Positions 51,649 to 60,439 of a stretch of 64,000 nt of DNA are shown here, in pieces. The notes beneath the pieces were generated by a model. That model saw nothing but the letters and a program-made list of their open reading frames with translations, ran no database searches and was not told the DNA's origin. This stretch comes from Palsa-504 sp963744575 (GTDB lineage Bacteria > Actinomycetota > Actinomycetes > Streptosporangiales > Streptosporangiaceae). Both the position numbers and the translations under genes were made by a program. The stretch covers positions 372,001-436,000 of the forward strand of contig CAVUUF010000016.1 in assembly GCA_963744575.1 (NCBI GenBank), in the 5' to 3' direction. Position 1 is the first letter of the stretch. The number at the start of each line of letters is the position of its first letter.

Positions 51649-53570
51649 TGGAGCCGGTTCTGGCGATCAACGCCGGCGGTGACGCGGACCTCGGCCTCAT
51701 CCGGGACGTGGCGGCCGGCCAGCAGGTCAGCATCGGTGCTGCCCTGCTCGCGGCGGTGCGGCAGCGCCGCGAGCAGGCGCTGCGGGCGCTGCGCGACGGG
51801 CAGCCGGTGTACGGCGTGAACACCGGCATGGGGGCGCTCTCCTCGGTGCGCCTGACCGAGCGGCAGCAGCGGTCGCACCAGCGCAACCTGCTGCTGGCCC
51901 GGGCTACCGGCGGACCGCCGTGGCTGAGCCCGCCCGAGGCGCGGGCCGTCATCACGACCCGGCTGCTGACGTTCCTGTCCGGCGACGCCGCCGTGTCCGG
52001 CGAGCTGTGCCAGCGTCTCGCCGACTTCCTCAATCAAGGCCTCGCGCCGGCCATACCTCGCGGGGGCAACGGATCCGCGGGCGAGATCATGCCGCTGGCG
52101 CACGCGTTCGGGCCGGTGGCCGGCATCGGCCAGGTACTCGGGCTGAGCGGCTACGGCGAGCCGGGCAGCGGCGTCGGCGCCGTCCTGGTGCCCGCGCGGG
52201 ACGCGCTGCGCCGCCACGGGCTGACCGAGTTCCCGCTCGGCCCGAAGGAGGGCATCGCCCTGATCCAGGGGGTGCCCGGAGCTACCGGCCTGTGCGCGCT
52301 CCGCCTCGGCGAGGCCACCGCCCTGGCCGGGCTGATGGAGGCGGCCGCGGCGCTGTCCATCGCCGTGATCCGGGCCCCCCGCGATCCGTACCGCGCCGCC
52401 TGCGGGCGTGGTGACGACGTGCTGGCCGCGGTGCTCGGCCGGCTCCGCGCGGCGGCGGGCGATGAACCGTCGCCGCGGTCACTGCAGGCGCCGGTGTCGT
52501 TCCGGGTGGCCGGCCCGGCACTCGCCCAGGTCCAGCGGGCCGCCGCCTTGCTCGAGGCGGCCGCCCACCGGGCCCTGGCCGGGGTCACCGACTCACCCGC
52601 CTACCTCGACGGGCAGTTCACCGGAACCGCCGGGTTCCACGGCATCGACCTGGCCGCGCACTGCGACCAGCTCACGGCGGCGTTCTGCCACGCGGCGGAG
52701 GTGGCGGCGGCGCGCCTGCACCGGCTGATGGAGCCCGCGGTCACCGGACTGCCCGCGCAGCTGGCCCGGGAGCCGGGACCGCAGGCCGGGCTGACCCCGG
52801 TGCACAAGCGCGCCGCGGGCGAGGTGCACGCGATGCGACGGCTGGCCGTGGCGACCCCGGTCGGCCTGATCGAGACCTCCGGCGGCCAGGAGGACGTCCA
52901 GGCTTTCGCCTGGGAGGCCGCCGAGAAACTCCGCGCCGCGCTGCGCCAGGCCCGTGCGGTCACCGCGTGCGAGCTGCTGGCCGGCTACCAGGCGGCGGCG
53001 CTGGCCGCGGATCCGGTGCCGGGCGGATGCCGGACGCTGCTTGACTGGCTGGCCGGGATCGTCGGCCCGATCGACAGCGACCGGCCGTTCGGCGAGGACA
53101 TCGAGCGGCTGGTCCAGGCGCCCTGGCCCAGTCCCGGGCCTGACCAGGCCCCGATGTTAACATACGCCGGTGGGACCTGCCGGCCAACCAGCCAAGCCAG
53201 CCCCCAGGGGCGAAGTCCCCGAGGAGCGGCTGGCCAGCCAGATCGCGCGTTTCGGCGGGCCGGTCCTGCAGCGGATCGCCGGCGCGCTGCGCCAGCTGGG
53301 GGCCGTGGACCGAGCGGTCTACGCCGCGATCGCCACCACTCCCACGCCATCCTTCGACGAGCCGGTGCGACGGCTCTCCAACGCCGCCAACTACTCCCGC
53401 ATCTGGCTGGCCATCGCGGCCGGATGTGCCGTGGCGGGAGGCAGCGCCGGCCGGCGCGCGGCCGTGCGGGGGACGGTGGCCATCGGCGTCACCTCCGCCC
53501 TGGTGAATCTCGGGGTCAAACCCGCCTGGCCGCGGCCCCGGCCCGACCGGGCCGGGGCGGGGGTCCCTGA
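51648..53570 (+). CDS. Histidine/aromatic ammonia-lyase-fold protein without the MIO Ala-Ser-Gly triad
   Basis: The frame gives 640 residues. About 1-485 match the HAL/PAL fold: YGVNTGMGALSSV with conserved Tyr55, GPKEGIALIQGVPGAT, GVTDSPAYL, and ETSGGQEDVQAFAWEAAEK. The cofactor loop, normally GSVGASGDLAPLAH, reads GGNGSAGEIMPLAH. The triad is therefore Ser143-Ala144-Gly145 with no central Ser to dehydrate, and an MIO cofactor cannot form in the known way. Homologs normally stop near DRPFGEDIERLVQ (about 53100). Here the frame continues about 155 Arg/Gly-rich codons over the PAP2 gene, likely not a real domain. Function unknown; coupled to the OCD-family gene. Confidence 0.82.
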   Translation: MEPVLAINAGGDADLGLIRDVAAGQQVSIGAALLAAVRQRREQALRALRDGQPVYGVNTGMGALSSVRLTERQQRSHQRNLLLARATGGPPWLSPPEARAVITTRLLTFLSGDAAVSGELCQRLADFLNQGLAPAIPRGGNGSAGEIMPLAHAFGPVAGIGQVLGLSGYGEPGSGVGAVLVPARDALRRHGLTEFPLGPKEGIALIQGVPGATGLCALRLGEATALAGLMEAAAALSIAVIRAPRDPYRAACGRGDDVLAAVLGRLRAAAGDEPSPRSLQAPVSFRVAGPALAQVQRAAALLEAAAHRALAGVTDSPAYLDGQFTGTAGFHGIDLAAHCDQLTAAFCHAAEVAAARLHRLMEPAVTGLPAQLAREPGPQAGLTPVHKRAAGEVHAMRRLAVATPVGLIETSGGQEDVQAFAWEAAEKLRAALRQARAVTACELLAGYQAAALAADPVPGGCRTLLDWLAGIVGPIDSDRPFGEDIERLVQAPWPSPGPDQAPMLTYAGGTCRPTSQASPQGRSPRGAAGQPDRAFRRAGPAADRRRAAPAGGRGPSGLRRDRHHSHAILRRAGATALQRRQLLPHLAGHRGRMCRGGRQRRPARGRAGDGGHRRHLRPGESRGQTRLAAAPARPGRGGGP

Positions 53571-53829
53571 CCAGCGGAACGTGCGGATGCCGGAGTCCAC
53601 GTCGTTCCCGTCCGGTCACGCGGCTTCGGGCTTCGCCTTCGCCGCCGCCGTCGGCCGGGACGAGCCCTGGCTCGGCCTCGGACTGCGCTTCCTGGCCGCG
53701 GCCGTCGCGTACTCCCGGGTTCACACCGGAGTGCACTATCCGGGCGACATCGTGGTCGGTTCGCTGATCGGCGCGAGCACCGGGCAGGCGGTGGCCGATC
53801 TGATGGAGCAGCTGGCACCTACGCCGTGA
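53170..53829 (+). CDS. PAP2 superfamily phosphatase
   Basis: 219 residues with the complete acid-phosphatase signature: KPAWPRPRP (motif 1), SFPSGHAASGFAFA (motif 2, catalytic His) and SRVHTGVHYPGDIVVG (motif 3, His and Asp). It probably dephosphorylates a lipid or isoprenyl phosphate at the membrane. Start GTG at 53170, shortly after TAACAT as a possible -10 (near-leaderless). The lyase-like frame overlaps it by 400 bp in another phase. Confidence 0.9.
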   Translation: MGPAGQPAKPAPRGEVPEERLASQIARFGGPVLQRIAGALRQLGAVDRAVYAAIATTPTPSFDEPVRRLSNAANYSRIWLAIAAGCAVAGGSAGRRAAVRGTVAIGVTSALVNLGVKPAWPRPRPDRAGAGVPDQRNVRMPESTSFPSGHAASGFAFAAAVGRDEPWLGLGLRFLAAAVAYSRVHTGVHYPGDIVVGSLIGASTGQAVADLMEQLAPTP

Positions 53830-53848
53830 TACGCGGAGGAGATGGTTC

Positions 53849-54103
53849 ATGACCGGCGAGACGATCTGCGAACTGCTCAGGCCCCTCATTGGTAAGTCCG
53901 GGACCATTTTCCTGGTCGTCAGCAGGATCGGCCAGATCGGGTTCGCCACGACCGAGAACCGCAGGCTGGCCGGCGTGGAGGTGCGCCCGGACGGCCTGGT
54001 CCGGCTGGAACGCGAGGCCGGCTGGACCGTGATCGACCCCGGCGAGGTGGTGGCCGTGGCGTGGAACGGCGACCCGGAGCACTCGGCCGGCCAGTTCCTG
54101 TAA
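53849..54103 (+). CDS. Small conserved-looking hypothetical protein
   Basis: 84 residues, ATG at 53849 behind GGAGGAGATGG. It begins TGETICELLRPLIGKSGTIFLVV and ends EVVAVAWNGDPEHSAGQFL; the alternating pattern suggests a small beta-barrel. No known domain recognised. It follows the PAP2 gene by 19 bp and could be co-transcribed with it. Confidence 0.7.
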   Translation: MTGETICELLRPLIGKSGTIFLVVSRIGQIGFATTENRRLAGVEVRPDGLVRLEREAGWTVIDPGEVVAVAWNGDPEHSAGQFL

Positions 54104-54120
54104 CGGCCACCCGGCGCCGG

Positions 54121-55593
54121 TCATACCCGGGCGCCGGCCTCCCTGCGCACGCTGCGTCCGGCCAGCGCCCAGTACAAACCGGCGCCGACCACCATGCCGG
54201 TCGCCCAGCTGAAGTCGCCGCCGGACAAACCGGGGAAGTGGTTGGAGATCGGCCCGACGTAGGACGGGACGGCGAACGCCGCGTTGATCCACATCAGCGC
54301 GGCGACCATGCCGACTACCTGGGCGATGATCGCCGGCCAGTGAATGCCGCCGTTACGCCAGTACAGCCCGTCCCGCGCCGACCGCAGCGACAGCGAGTCA
54401 TAATTGCGGCCGCGCAGCACGTAGTCGGTCACGAAGATGCCGAACCACGGCGCCAGCCAGACCACGATGTACAGCAAGAAGCCGGCGAAGTCCTTGTAGA
54501 AGTTCCCGTGGAACAAGATGATCCCGGTCACCACGGCGCATACCACCGTGTCGATGATGACCGCGCCCCACCGCCGGACCGGCACGCCCAGCGCCTGGAG
54601 GGTGACGCCGGAGGAGTACATGTCGATGGTGTTGATCGACAGCAGCTGGAAGATCGCGAAGATGAGGAACGGGGTCACGAACCAGTCCGGGAACGACTGC
54701 GGCACGCCGAGTTGCGCGATCCCCACCGTCTTGGTCGTGATCGTGAAGGCGAGCACGCCCAGGATCTCCAGGACGATCGACGGGATCGCCCCGCCCAGCG
54801 CCGCCGCCCAGAACGTCTGGGAACCGGGGGTGGACCGCGGCAGGTACCGCGAGTAGTCGTTGCCGTTCTCGGTCCAGCCCAGGCCGCCGACCGAGATGAT
54901 GAGCACCAGCGCGGTCGTCCACACCGCGAACGTGGCCGGCTTGACGTGGAACGTCGACAGGTGCAGCCGGTGGAAGGTAAACCCGGCCAGCACCGCGAAG
55001 AACACGATGAACACGTAGCCGAGATAGCGCAGCACCTTGGTGATGGTGGCGTGGCCGAGCAGCGGCACGATCATCTGGACCAGCGCGGCGACGATGATCA
55101 CGACGATCTTCGCCGGGCCGTCGAGCTTGGTCCCGTGGAGGGAGAACAGCAGGATAACGGTGGCGACGACGAAGAAGATGCCCTCGATCTCGAAGCCGAC
55201 CTGGGTGACCCAGTTGAACAGGGCCACCAGGCGGTTTCCGTTCTGGCCGAACGGCGCCCGGCTCACCATGAACGTGGTGGTGCCCGTCTTCGGCCCCTGC
55301 AGGCTGGCGAAGCCCAGTAGCGCGTAGAACAGGTTGCCGATCAGGATCGCGAGTACCGCCTGGGTCACGGACAGGCCGAAGGTCATGATGAAGGTGCCGT
55401 AGAAGAAGAACTCCACGTTGAACACCGCGCCCGCCCACAGCCAGAACAAGCCGGACGGGCGCATTTTGCGTTCGGCGTCGGGGATCAGGTCAATGCCGCG
55501 CTGCTCGATCTTGAACGCGGCGTACTCCTGCGGCACTTCCTCCAGTACCGGCCGCGGTCGGCCATGCCTGCCTGCGACCATATCGCCACTCAT
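54121..55593 (-). CDS. NCS1-family purine/cytosine permease
   Basis: 490 residues from ATG at 55593 behind GGAGAGTTGCAG. About twelve helices with NCS1 hallmarks: FWLWAGAVFNVEFFFYGTF, SLQGPKTGTTTFMVSRAPFG, LGWTENGNDYSRYLP, and LAPWFGIFVTDYVLRGRNY. Substrate likely a nucleobase, hydantoin or related nitrogen heterocycle. No catabolic gene for such compounds is adjacent except possibly the OCD/lyase pair upstream of PAP2. Confidence 0.92.
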   Translation of the reverse strand: MSGDMVAGRHGRPRPVLEEVPQEYAAFKIEQRGIDLIPDAERKMRPSGLFWLWAGAVFNVEFFFYGTFIMTFGLSVTQAVLAILIGNLFYALLGFASLQGPKTGTTTFMVSRAPFGQNGNRLVALFNWVTQVGFEIEGIFFVVATVILLFSLHGTKLDGPAKIVVIIVAALVQMIVPLLGHATITKVLRYLGYVFIVFFAVLAGFTFHRLHLSTFHVKPATFAVWTTALVLIISVGGLGWTENGNDYSRYLPRSTPGSQTFWAAALGGAIPSIVLEILGVLAFTITTKTVGIAQLGVPQSFPDWFVTPFLIFAIFQLLSINTIDMYSSGVTLQALGVPVRRWGAVIIDTVVCAVVTGIILFHGNFYKDFAGFLLYIVVWLAPWFGIFVTDYVLRGRNYDSLSLRSARDGLYWRNGGIHWPAIIAQVVGMVAALMWINAAFAVPSYVGPISNHFPGLSGGDFSWATGMVVGAGLYWALAGRSVRREAGARV

Positions 55594-55930
55594 CTGCAAC
55601 TCTCCAGAGGCTTCGGGTGCGGCTGACTGATCGACGATTCTGCACGTCCGGAGTAAACATACGGTTTCGGTTCGGCCATGAACAGCACATCGGTGATTCC
55701 CGCGAGATCTGGCCGCGCGCGCGGATCGCCACTAGCATTCCGTATTATCGGACTGCGCTGCACCTGCGGGCTGGAGCCCCGCGACGGCCCCGCATGCGCT
55801 CGCCGGGTGGAGCGAAGCCGACGGGTGTGATCGGTTGGCGGTCATGACCGGGGTCGCTCGCGCGTGAAGGAGTAGGGAACTGCCGGACGGATCGCCCGGC
55901 CGCCGGGACATCGCGGGAGAAGATGTCGAC
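55594..55930. other. Divergent intergenic region
   Basis: 337 bp between the NCS1 permease and the STAND NTPase. The 5' part (55640-55740) is moderately AT-rich and would hold the divergent promoters. I see no RNA gene, no strong palindrome and no convincing small gene. Confidence 0.5.
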
Positions 55931-58372
55931 GTGGCCGCGCAGCACACTGGAATGCCGCCACATCCGAGGAGGCTGCTGGCTGGTAGCATGCCGCCGCTCG
56001 CGGACCCGTACTTCCGGCGTTCCGAGACCGCGATCGAGCTGACTTCCGGCCTGGCTCCCGGCGACATCATCGTGCTGACCCACGGCCGGGAGAGCGCGGC
56101 GGCGCCCGCCGCGCAGGGCGGCACCGGCAAGAGCCAGCTCGCCGCGGAGTTCGCCGGGGCGATGTGGAACGCGCAGGCGGTGGAGGTCCTCGTCTGGGTC
56201 ACCGGAACCAGCAGGGAAACGATCGTCACCGGTTTCGCGCGGGCGGCTGGCATAGTCGGGGCCGACGATCCGGACCCGGACGCCGAGGCGGCCGCGGCTC
56301 GTTTCGTCGTCTGGCTGGCGCACACCAGGCAACGATGGACGCTGGTCATCGACGACCTCGCCGACCTGGCCAGCCTGGAAAACCTGTGGCCAGCGGGCCC
56401 GACCGGGCAGGTCGTCATCACGACCCGGATGCCCGCGGCGGCCTTCGCCCCCGGACCCGGGCTGAGCGTCGTCCAGGTCGGCGGGTTCAGCCGCCGCGAG
56501 GCCCTGTCCTACCTCAGCTCCAGGCTCACCGACGATCCCGGCCAGCGGGCCGAGGCCCTGGATCTCGGTGAGGACCTCGATGGCCTGCCGCTGGGCCTGG
56601 CGCAGGCGGCCGCGGTGATTAGCCTCAAGGGACTGAGCTGCCGGGAGTACCGCGCGTTGTTCAGCGAGCGGCGCGAGTACATGACCGGCCTGCGGGTCGG
56701 CGGTGCGTCCGCCGCGATCCTCGCCACGTGGTCGCTGGCCGCCGAATGCGCACACGAGCTCCCGCCGGCGGGGACGGCCTGGCCCGCCCTCGTCCTGGCC
56801 GCCATGCTCGATCCGCACGGCATCCCGGGCGCCGTGCTCACCAGCCCGGCAGCGTGCGGTTACATCGCGGGCCGGCCGGTCACGGCCGAGACGGCGGACC
56901 AGAGTGCAGCCCGGGCCGCCATCACCAACCTGGCTCGGTGCGGGCTGGTCAGCATCGACCCGGCCAGCCCGGACCGCACGGTGCGGATGCATCCGAGCGT
57001 TCAGGCCGCGGTGCGCGCCTACCTGCCGTCCGCCGATTATGACCAGGTGCTGCTCGCGGCCGCGGACGCGCTGGCCCAGACCTGGCCCGAGGCCGGCCCG
57101 GCAGTACCCGGCGGGACGGGGCTGGACCAGGCGTTCCGCGACTGCGCGGATTACCTCGACGCCGCCGAGACCGGGGCGCTGTGGCAGCCGCAAGCCCATC
57201 CGGTGCTGTTCCGTAAGGGCGTGAGCCTGGAAGACGGCGGCCTGGCCGCGGCTGCGATCAGGTACTGGCAGTCACTGGCGGCCAACGCCACCCGGCTGCT
57301 CGGGTCCGCGCACCCCAGCGCCGCGGCCGCCAGGGACAGGCTGGCCGGCGCCTACGAATCGGCCGGCCGCGTCGGCGACGCCATCGCCGCGCTGCAGAAG
57401 TCGGTCGCGGAGCGGGAGCGCACGCAGGGACCGAACCACCCCGACACGATCGCGGCGCGGGGCCAGCTCGCGCACGCTTACGCCGGCGCCGGGCAGCATG
57501 CCGAGGCCGTCCAGCTGTACGAGCAGATGGCCGCCGACTCCAGCCGGCACCTCGGCCTGTCCCATCCGGTCACCCTGGGCGCGCGAGCCAGTTTGGCCGA
57601 GGCGTACCAGGCGGCCGACCGGGGCCAGGAATCGCTCACCGCCTACGCGACGCTCACCGCCGACTCCGAACGGCTGCTCGGCACCGGCCACCCCGCCACG
57701 CTAGCCGCGCGGGAAAGCCTGGCCGACGCCTGCCTGGCCAGCGGACGGGCCCGGGAGGCGATCGACCACTACCGGCAGGTGCTGACCGTGCATGAAGCCA
57801 AGCACGGCCCTGATCACCCCGACGTCATCACGGCGCGCGCCACGCTGGCCTCGGCCCTGCGCCGTTCGGGGAAGCCGAAAGAGGCGATCGCGCAGTACGA
57901 GCGGGTGCTCGCCGACCGGGAGCGGACTGGCGGCGGCGACGACCCGGAGACGATCGCGGCCCGGGCGAACCTGGCCTTCGCCTATCGCAGCGCCGGGAAT
58001 CTGCGCGAGGCGATCCCTGGCTACGAACGCACCATGGCGGACCGGGAGCGGGTCCAGGGACCGGACCACGCGGACACCCGCACTGCGCGCGCCAACCTGG
58101 CCGCCGCCTATCAGCAGGCCGGGCGGCTCGCCGATGCCATCGGGCAGTACGAGCGGGCGCTAGCCGACAGCGAACGGATGCTCGGGCCGGGCGACCTGGA
58201 AACGCTGACCGCCCGCGCCAGCCTCGCCGCCGCCCTCTACGCCGACGGCCGGCTGATGGAGGTCATCACCGTGCTGCAACAGACCCTGGCCGACAGCGAA
58301 CGATACCTCGGGCCCGATCATCCGATGACCCGTACCGCGCGGGAGAACCTCGACGCCGCCACGGGATCCTGA
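55931..58372 (+). CDS. STAND NTPase (NB-ARC-like) with C-terminal TPR repeats
   Basis: 813 residues from GTG at 55931. The Walker A is QGGTGKSQLAAEF (Lys67), Walker B WTLVIDDLADL (Asp141-Asp142), a sensor-like VVITTRMP follows, then a GLPLGLAQAAAVI motif typical of NB-ARC/AP-ATPases and a winged-helix-like region to about residue 420. From about 430 to the end are at least eight 42-residue kinesin-light-chain-type TPRs (pattern HPDT-x-ARxxLAxAYxxAGRxxEAI). There is no recognisable N-terminal effector; only about 45 residues precede the ATPase. Such proteins act as signal-dependent scaffolds, some in antiphage defence, but nothing here proves that. Confidence 0.88.
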   Translation: MAAQHTGMPPHPRRLLAGSMPPLADPYFRRSETAIELTSGLAPGDIIVLTHGRESAAAPAAQGGTGKSQLAAEFAGAMWNAQAVEVLVWVTGTSRETIVTGFARAAGIVGADDPDPDAEAAAARFVVWLAHTRQRWTLVIDDLADLASLENLWPAGPTGQVVITTRMPAAAFAPGPGLSVVQVGGFSRREALSYLSSRLTDDPGQRAEALDLGEDLDGLPLGLAQAAAVISLKGLSCREYRALFSERREYMTGLRVGGASAAILATWSLAAECAHELPPAGTAWPALVLAAMLDPHGIPGAVLTSPAACGYIAGRPVTAETADQSAARAAITNLARCGLVSIDPASPDRTVRMHPSVQAAVRAYLPSADYDQVLLAAADALAQTWPEAGPAVPGGTGLDQAFRDCADYLDAAETGALWQPQAHPVLFRKGVSLEDGGLAAAAIRYWQSLAANATRLLGSAHPSAAAARDRLAGAYESAGRVGDAIAALQKSVAERERTQGPNHPDTIAARGQLAHAYAGAGQHAEAVQLYEQMAADSSRHLGLSHPVTLGARASLAEAYQAADRGQESLTAYATLTADSERLLGTGHPATLAARESLADACLASGRAREAIDHYRQVLTVHEAKHGPDHPDVITARATLASALRRSGKPKEAIAQYERVLADRERTGGGDDPETIAARANLAFAYRSAGNLREAIPGYERTMADRERVQGPDHADTRTARANLAAAYQQAGRLADAIGQYERALADSERMLGPGDLETLTARASLAAALYADGRLMEVITVLQQTLADSERYLGPDHPMTRTARENLDAATGS

Positions 58373-58413
58373 CCCGGGCCGGCGGGGGCTCCTGACCTGG
58401 GCCGGCGGGGGCT
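58368..58413. repeat. 23-bp tandem repeat at the STAND gene stop
   Basis: Two adjacent 23-bp copies (58368-58390 and 58391-58413) of CCTGACCCGGGCCGGCGGGG plus GCT, differing at one base. The first contains the TGA stop of the STAND NTPase gene, the second duplicates it. Confidence 0.8.
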
Positions 58414-58591
58414 CGTCGGCTGGCCGGGTTCGCACGGGCGGCATCGCCTGTCTGCCGCGGTTCGCGGGCGCGGTTCGGCCGCCGGAGTTCGTTTTATCCC
58501 GTCGGTCGCTGACATAGACAGCCGTCACGCGGGTAGCCCGCTCCTAGCTGCCGCCCCGGCAGCCAATGGGGCAATGGAGAGGACTCCGATC

Positions 58592-58765
58592 ATGGGCTTG
58601 TTCCGCAGGGCCAGGCAGACCGAGCGGGCCAGCCGCAAACCGACCTGGCGGGAGCGCCGGGCGGCCGAGCGGACCGCGCGGGCCGAGGCCAGCCTGGTCG
58701 AGACCGAGCAGAAGATCCACCAGATCGCGGACGAGGTCCGCAGCGACCTCAAGGGCCACGCCTAG
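58592..58765 (+). CDS. Small basic coiled-coil protein
   Basis: 57 residues from ATG at 58592, chosen because GGAGAGG ends 9 nt upstream; an ATG at 58574 would add six residues. It is highly charged and helical: MGLFRRARQTERASR, then RAAERTARAEASLVETEQKI. No known family recognised. It follows the STAND gene by 219 bp. Confidence 0.6.
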   Translation: MGLFRRARQTERASRKPTWRERRAAERTARAEASLVETEQKIHQIADEVRSDLKGHA

Positions 58766-58930
58766 CCGCCTTCTCCCCCGCGAGCCAAAGGGCGCCGCCG
58801 GCGACTGGACGCTGTTCGCCCCCGTCCCCACCCCGTTTGTCCCCCTATCCCCACCCAAGGGGCGAGGAGCCTGCGACGAGCGACGAGGGCAGGAGCCGGC
58901 TACCGGGCACCCGGAGGCGAGCGGGAAAGC

Positions 58931-60391
58931 TCAGTCCCGGGCGTTCTGGTCGAGGAACTCGTAGATGTCGGCGTCGTCCACGCCGGGGAAGCTGCCGGCC
59001 GGCAGGGCGGACAGGATGTGCGAGTGCGCCCGGGCCGAGGGCCAGGCGTGGCCTTCCCACCGCTCGGCCAGCGCGGCCGGCGGCCTGCTGCAGCACTCAC
59101 CGTCCGGACAGGCCGAACGAGTCCTGGTGGTAGCCTCGCGGCCGCGGAACCAGCGTGAGTGCTCGAACGGCACGCCCAGGGTGATGGCGAACCCGCGGTC
59201 GGCCCGCGGGTCGACCTGGGCGACACAGAAGTAGGTCCCCGACGGCGTGTCCGAGTACTGGCAGTACGGGGAGAAGCGGTCGGCGGCCCCGAACACCTGC
59301 CGCCCCGACCACTGCCGGCACAGCCGCTGACCCTCGATGGCGCCGGACTGGTCGGCCGGGAAGATCACGCCGTCGTTCTCATAGGCCTTGTAGATGATGC
59401 CGCTCGCGTCGTTCTTCACGAAGTGGCACGGCAGGGCGAGGTGGTGGGTGGCCAGGTTGGTGAACCGGTGCGCGGCCATCTCGTAGGACACCGAGAACAG
59501 GTCCACCAGGTCCTCGACCGCGATGTCCCGGCCCTTCTTGGCCCGGTCCAGGACCGGGGCGGCGGCCGTTTCCGGCATGAGCACCGCGGCGGCGAAGTAG
59601 TTCGCCTCGACCCGCTGCCGCAGGAAGTCGGCGAAGTCGCGCGGTACCTGGTGGCCCAGCAGGAAGTGACCGAGAGCCTGCAGCACGATCGCCCGCGGCG
59701 AATGCGCGCCGACCGGCTCCTGCTTGACGTAGATCCGCCGGTTCCTCAGGTCGGTCAGCGAGCGCACCGACCGCGGCAGGTCCTGGACGTACCGGATGGC
59801 GAAGCCGTGGTGACTCACCACCGAGACCAGCATGCCCTGCGACACCGGGCCGCCCGAGTACTCCCCGGCCCGCAGGGCGCCGGCCGCCTCCCGCTCGATG
59901 ATCTCGAAGTAGTTGCCCCGCTTGCGCATCGCCTCGCGCAGCGCCGCGTTCGCGGCCCGGGCCTCCTCCGGCGTGGCGGCGGGCTTGGACTGCTGGGCCC
60001 GCAGTTCGGCCGCCACCGCCACCAGGTGCTCGAGCACGTCGGTGGGGACCCGCGCGCCGATCTTCAGCTGCGGCAGGCCGAGGCGCCGGTAGGACGGGTC
60101 CTGCTGCGCGTCGGCCAGGGCGATCTCCAGCTGCGCCCGGCGGCTCGGCGGCTGCCGGCTCAGCAGCTCAGTCATCGGCACCGACAGCGCCGTCGCCAGC
60201 TGCTCGATCAGCGAGAGCTTGGGTTCGCGGCGGCCGTTCTCGATCAGCGAGAGGACCGAGGGCGCCCGGTCCACCCGCTCGCCCAGCTCGGTGAGCGTCA
60301 GGCCGCGCATCCGGCGGAGGTGCCGGAGCCGCTGCCCGAACCTCACAAGGTCTATACCATCGGTATAGACCAAACTTTGCGAATTTTTCAT
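58931..60391 (-). CDS. RamB-like XRE/IrrE-family transcriptional regulator
   Basis: 486 residues from ATG at 60391. N-terminal XRE HTH: FGQRLRHLRRMRGLTLTELGERV and APSVLSLIENGRREPKLSLI. Then an IrrE/ImmA-like peptidase-related domain without a clean HExxH (ALGHFLLGHQV) and a C-terminal short-chain-acyl sensor part with cysteines (CPDGECCSRPP). This is the RamB class that controls acetate and glyoxylate genes, and it is divergent from aceA, its expected target. GTG at 60346 is an alternative start, which would place the palindrome at 60349-60371 upstream of the coding region. Confidence 0.88.
   Translation of the reverse strand: MKNSQSLVYTDGIDLVRFGQRLRHLRRMRGLTLTELGERVDRAPSVLSLIENGRREPKLSLIEQLATALSVPMTELLSRQPPSRRAQLEIALADAQQDPSYRRLGLPQLKIGARVPTDVLEHLVAVAAELRAQQSKPAATPEEARAANAALREAMRKRGNYFEIIEREAAGALRAGEYSGGPVSQGMLVSVVSHHGFAIRYVQDLPRSVRSLTDLRNRRIYVKQEPVGAHSPRAIVLQALGHFLLGHQVPRDFADFLRQRVEANYFAAAVLMPETAAAPVLDRAKKGRDIAVEDLVDLFSVSYEMAAHRFTNLATHHLALPCHFVKNDASGIIYKAYENDGVIFPADQSGAIEGQRLCRQWSGRQVFGAADRFSPYCQYSDTPSGTYFCVAQVDPRADRGFAITLGVPFEHSRWFRGREATTRTRSACPDGECCSRPPAALAERWEGHAWPSARAHSHILSALPAGSFPGVDDADIYEFLDQNARD
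60349..60371. promoter_or_regulatory. Perfect 10-bp palindrome at the regulator N-terminus
   Basis: GGTCTATACC (60349-60358), ATC, GGTATAGACC (60362-60371). If ATG 60391 is used, it encodes residues 8-14 of the regulator; if GTG 60346 is used, it is a 5' operator. Directly next to it is CAAACTTTGCGAA, resembling the RamB-type AACTTTGC site. Confidence 0.65.
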
Positions 60392-60439
60392 AGTAAAGCT
60401 CAGTATAACTTTCTGATCCGTAAAAAATTGAAGAACTTT
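60373..60439. promoter_or_regulatory. ramB-aceA divergent control region with three AACTTT motifs
   Basis: The region is strongly AT-rich compared with the rest of the window. AACTTT occurs three times in the same orientation, at 60373, 60407 and 60434; the first is within AACTTTGCGAA. Mycobacterial and corynebacterial RamB sites contain AACTTTGC (family knowledge from memory), so these are plausible binding sites for the adjacent regulator. Confidence 0.55.
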
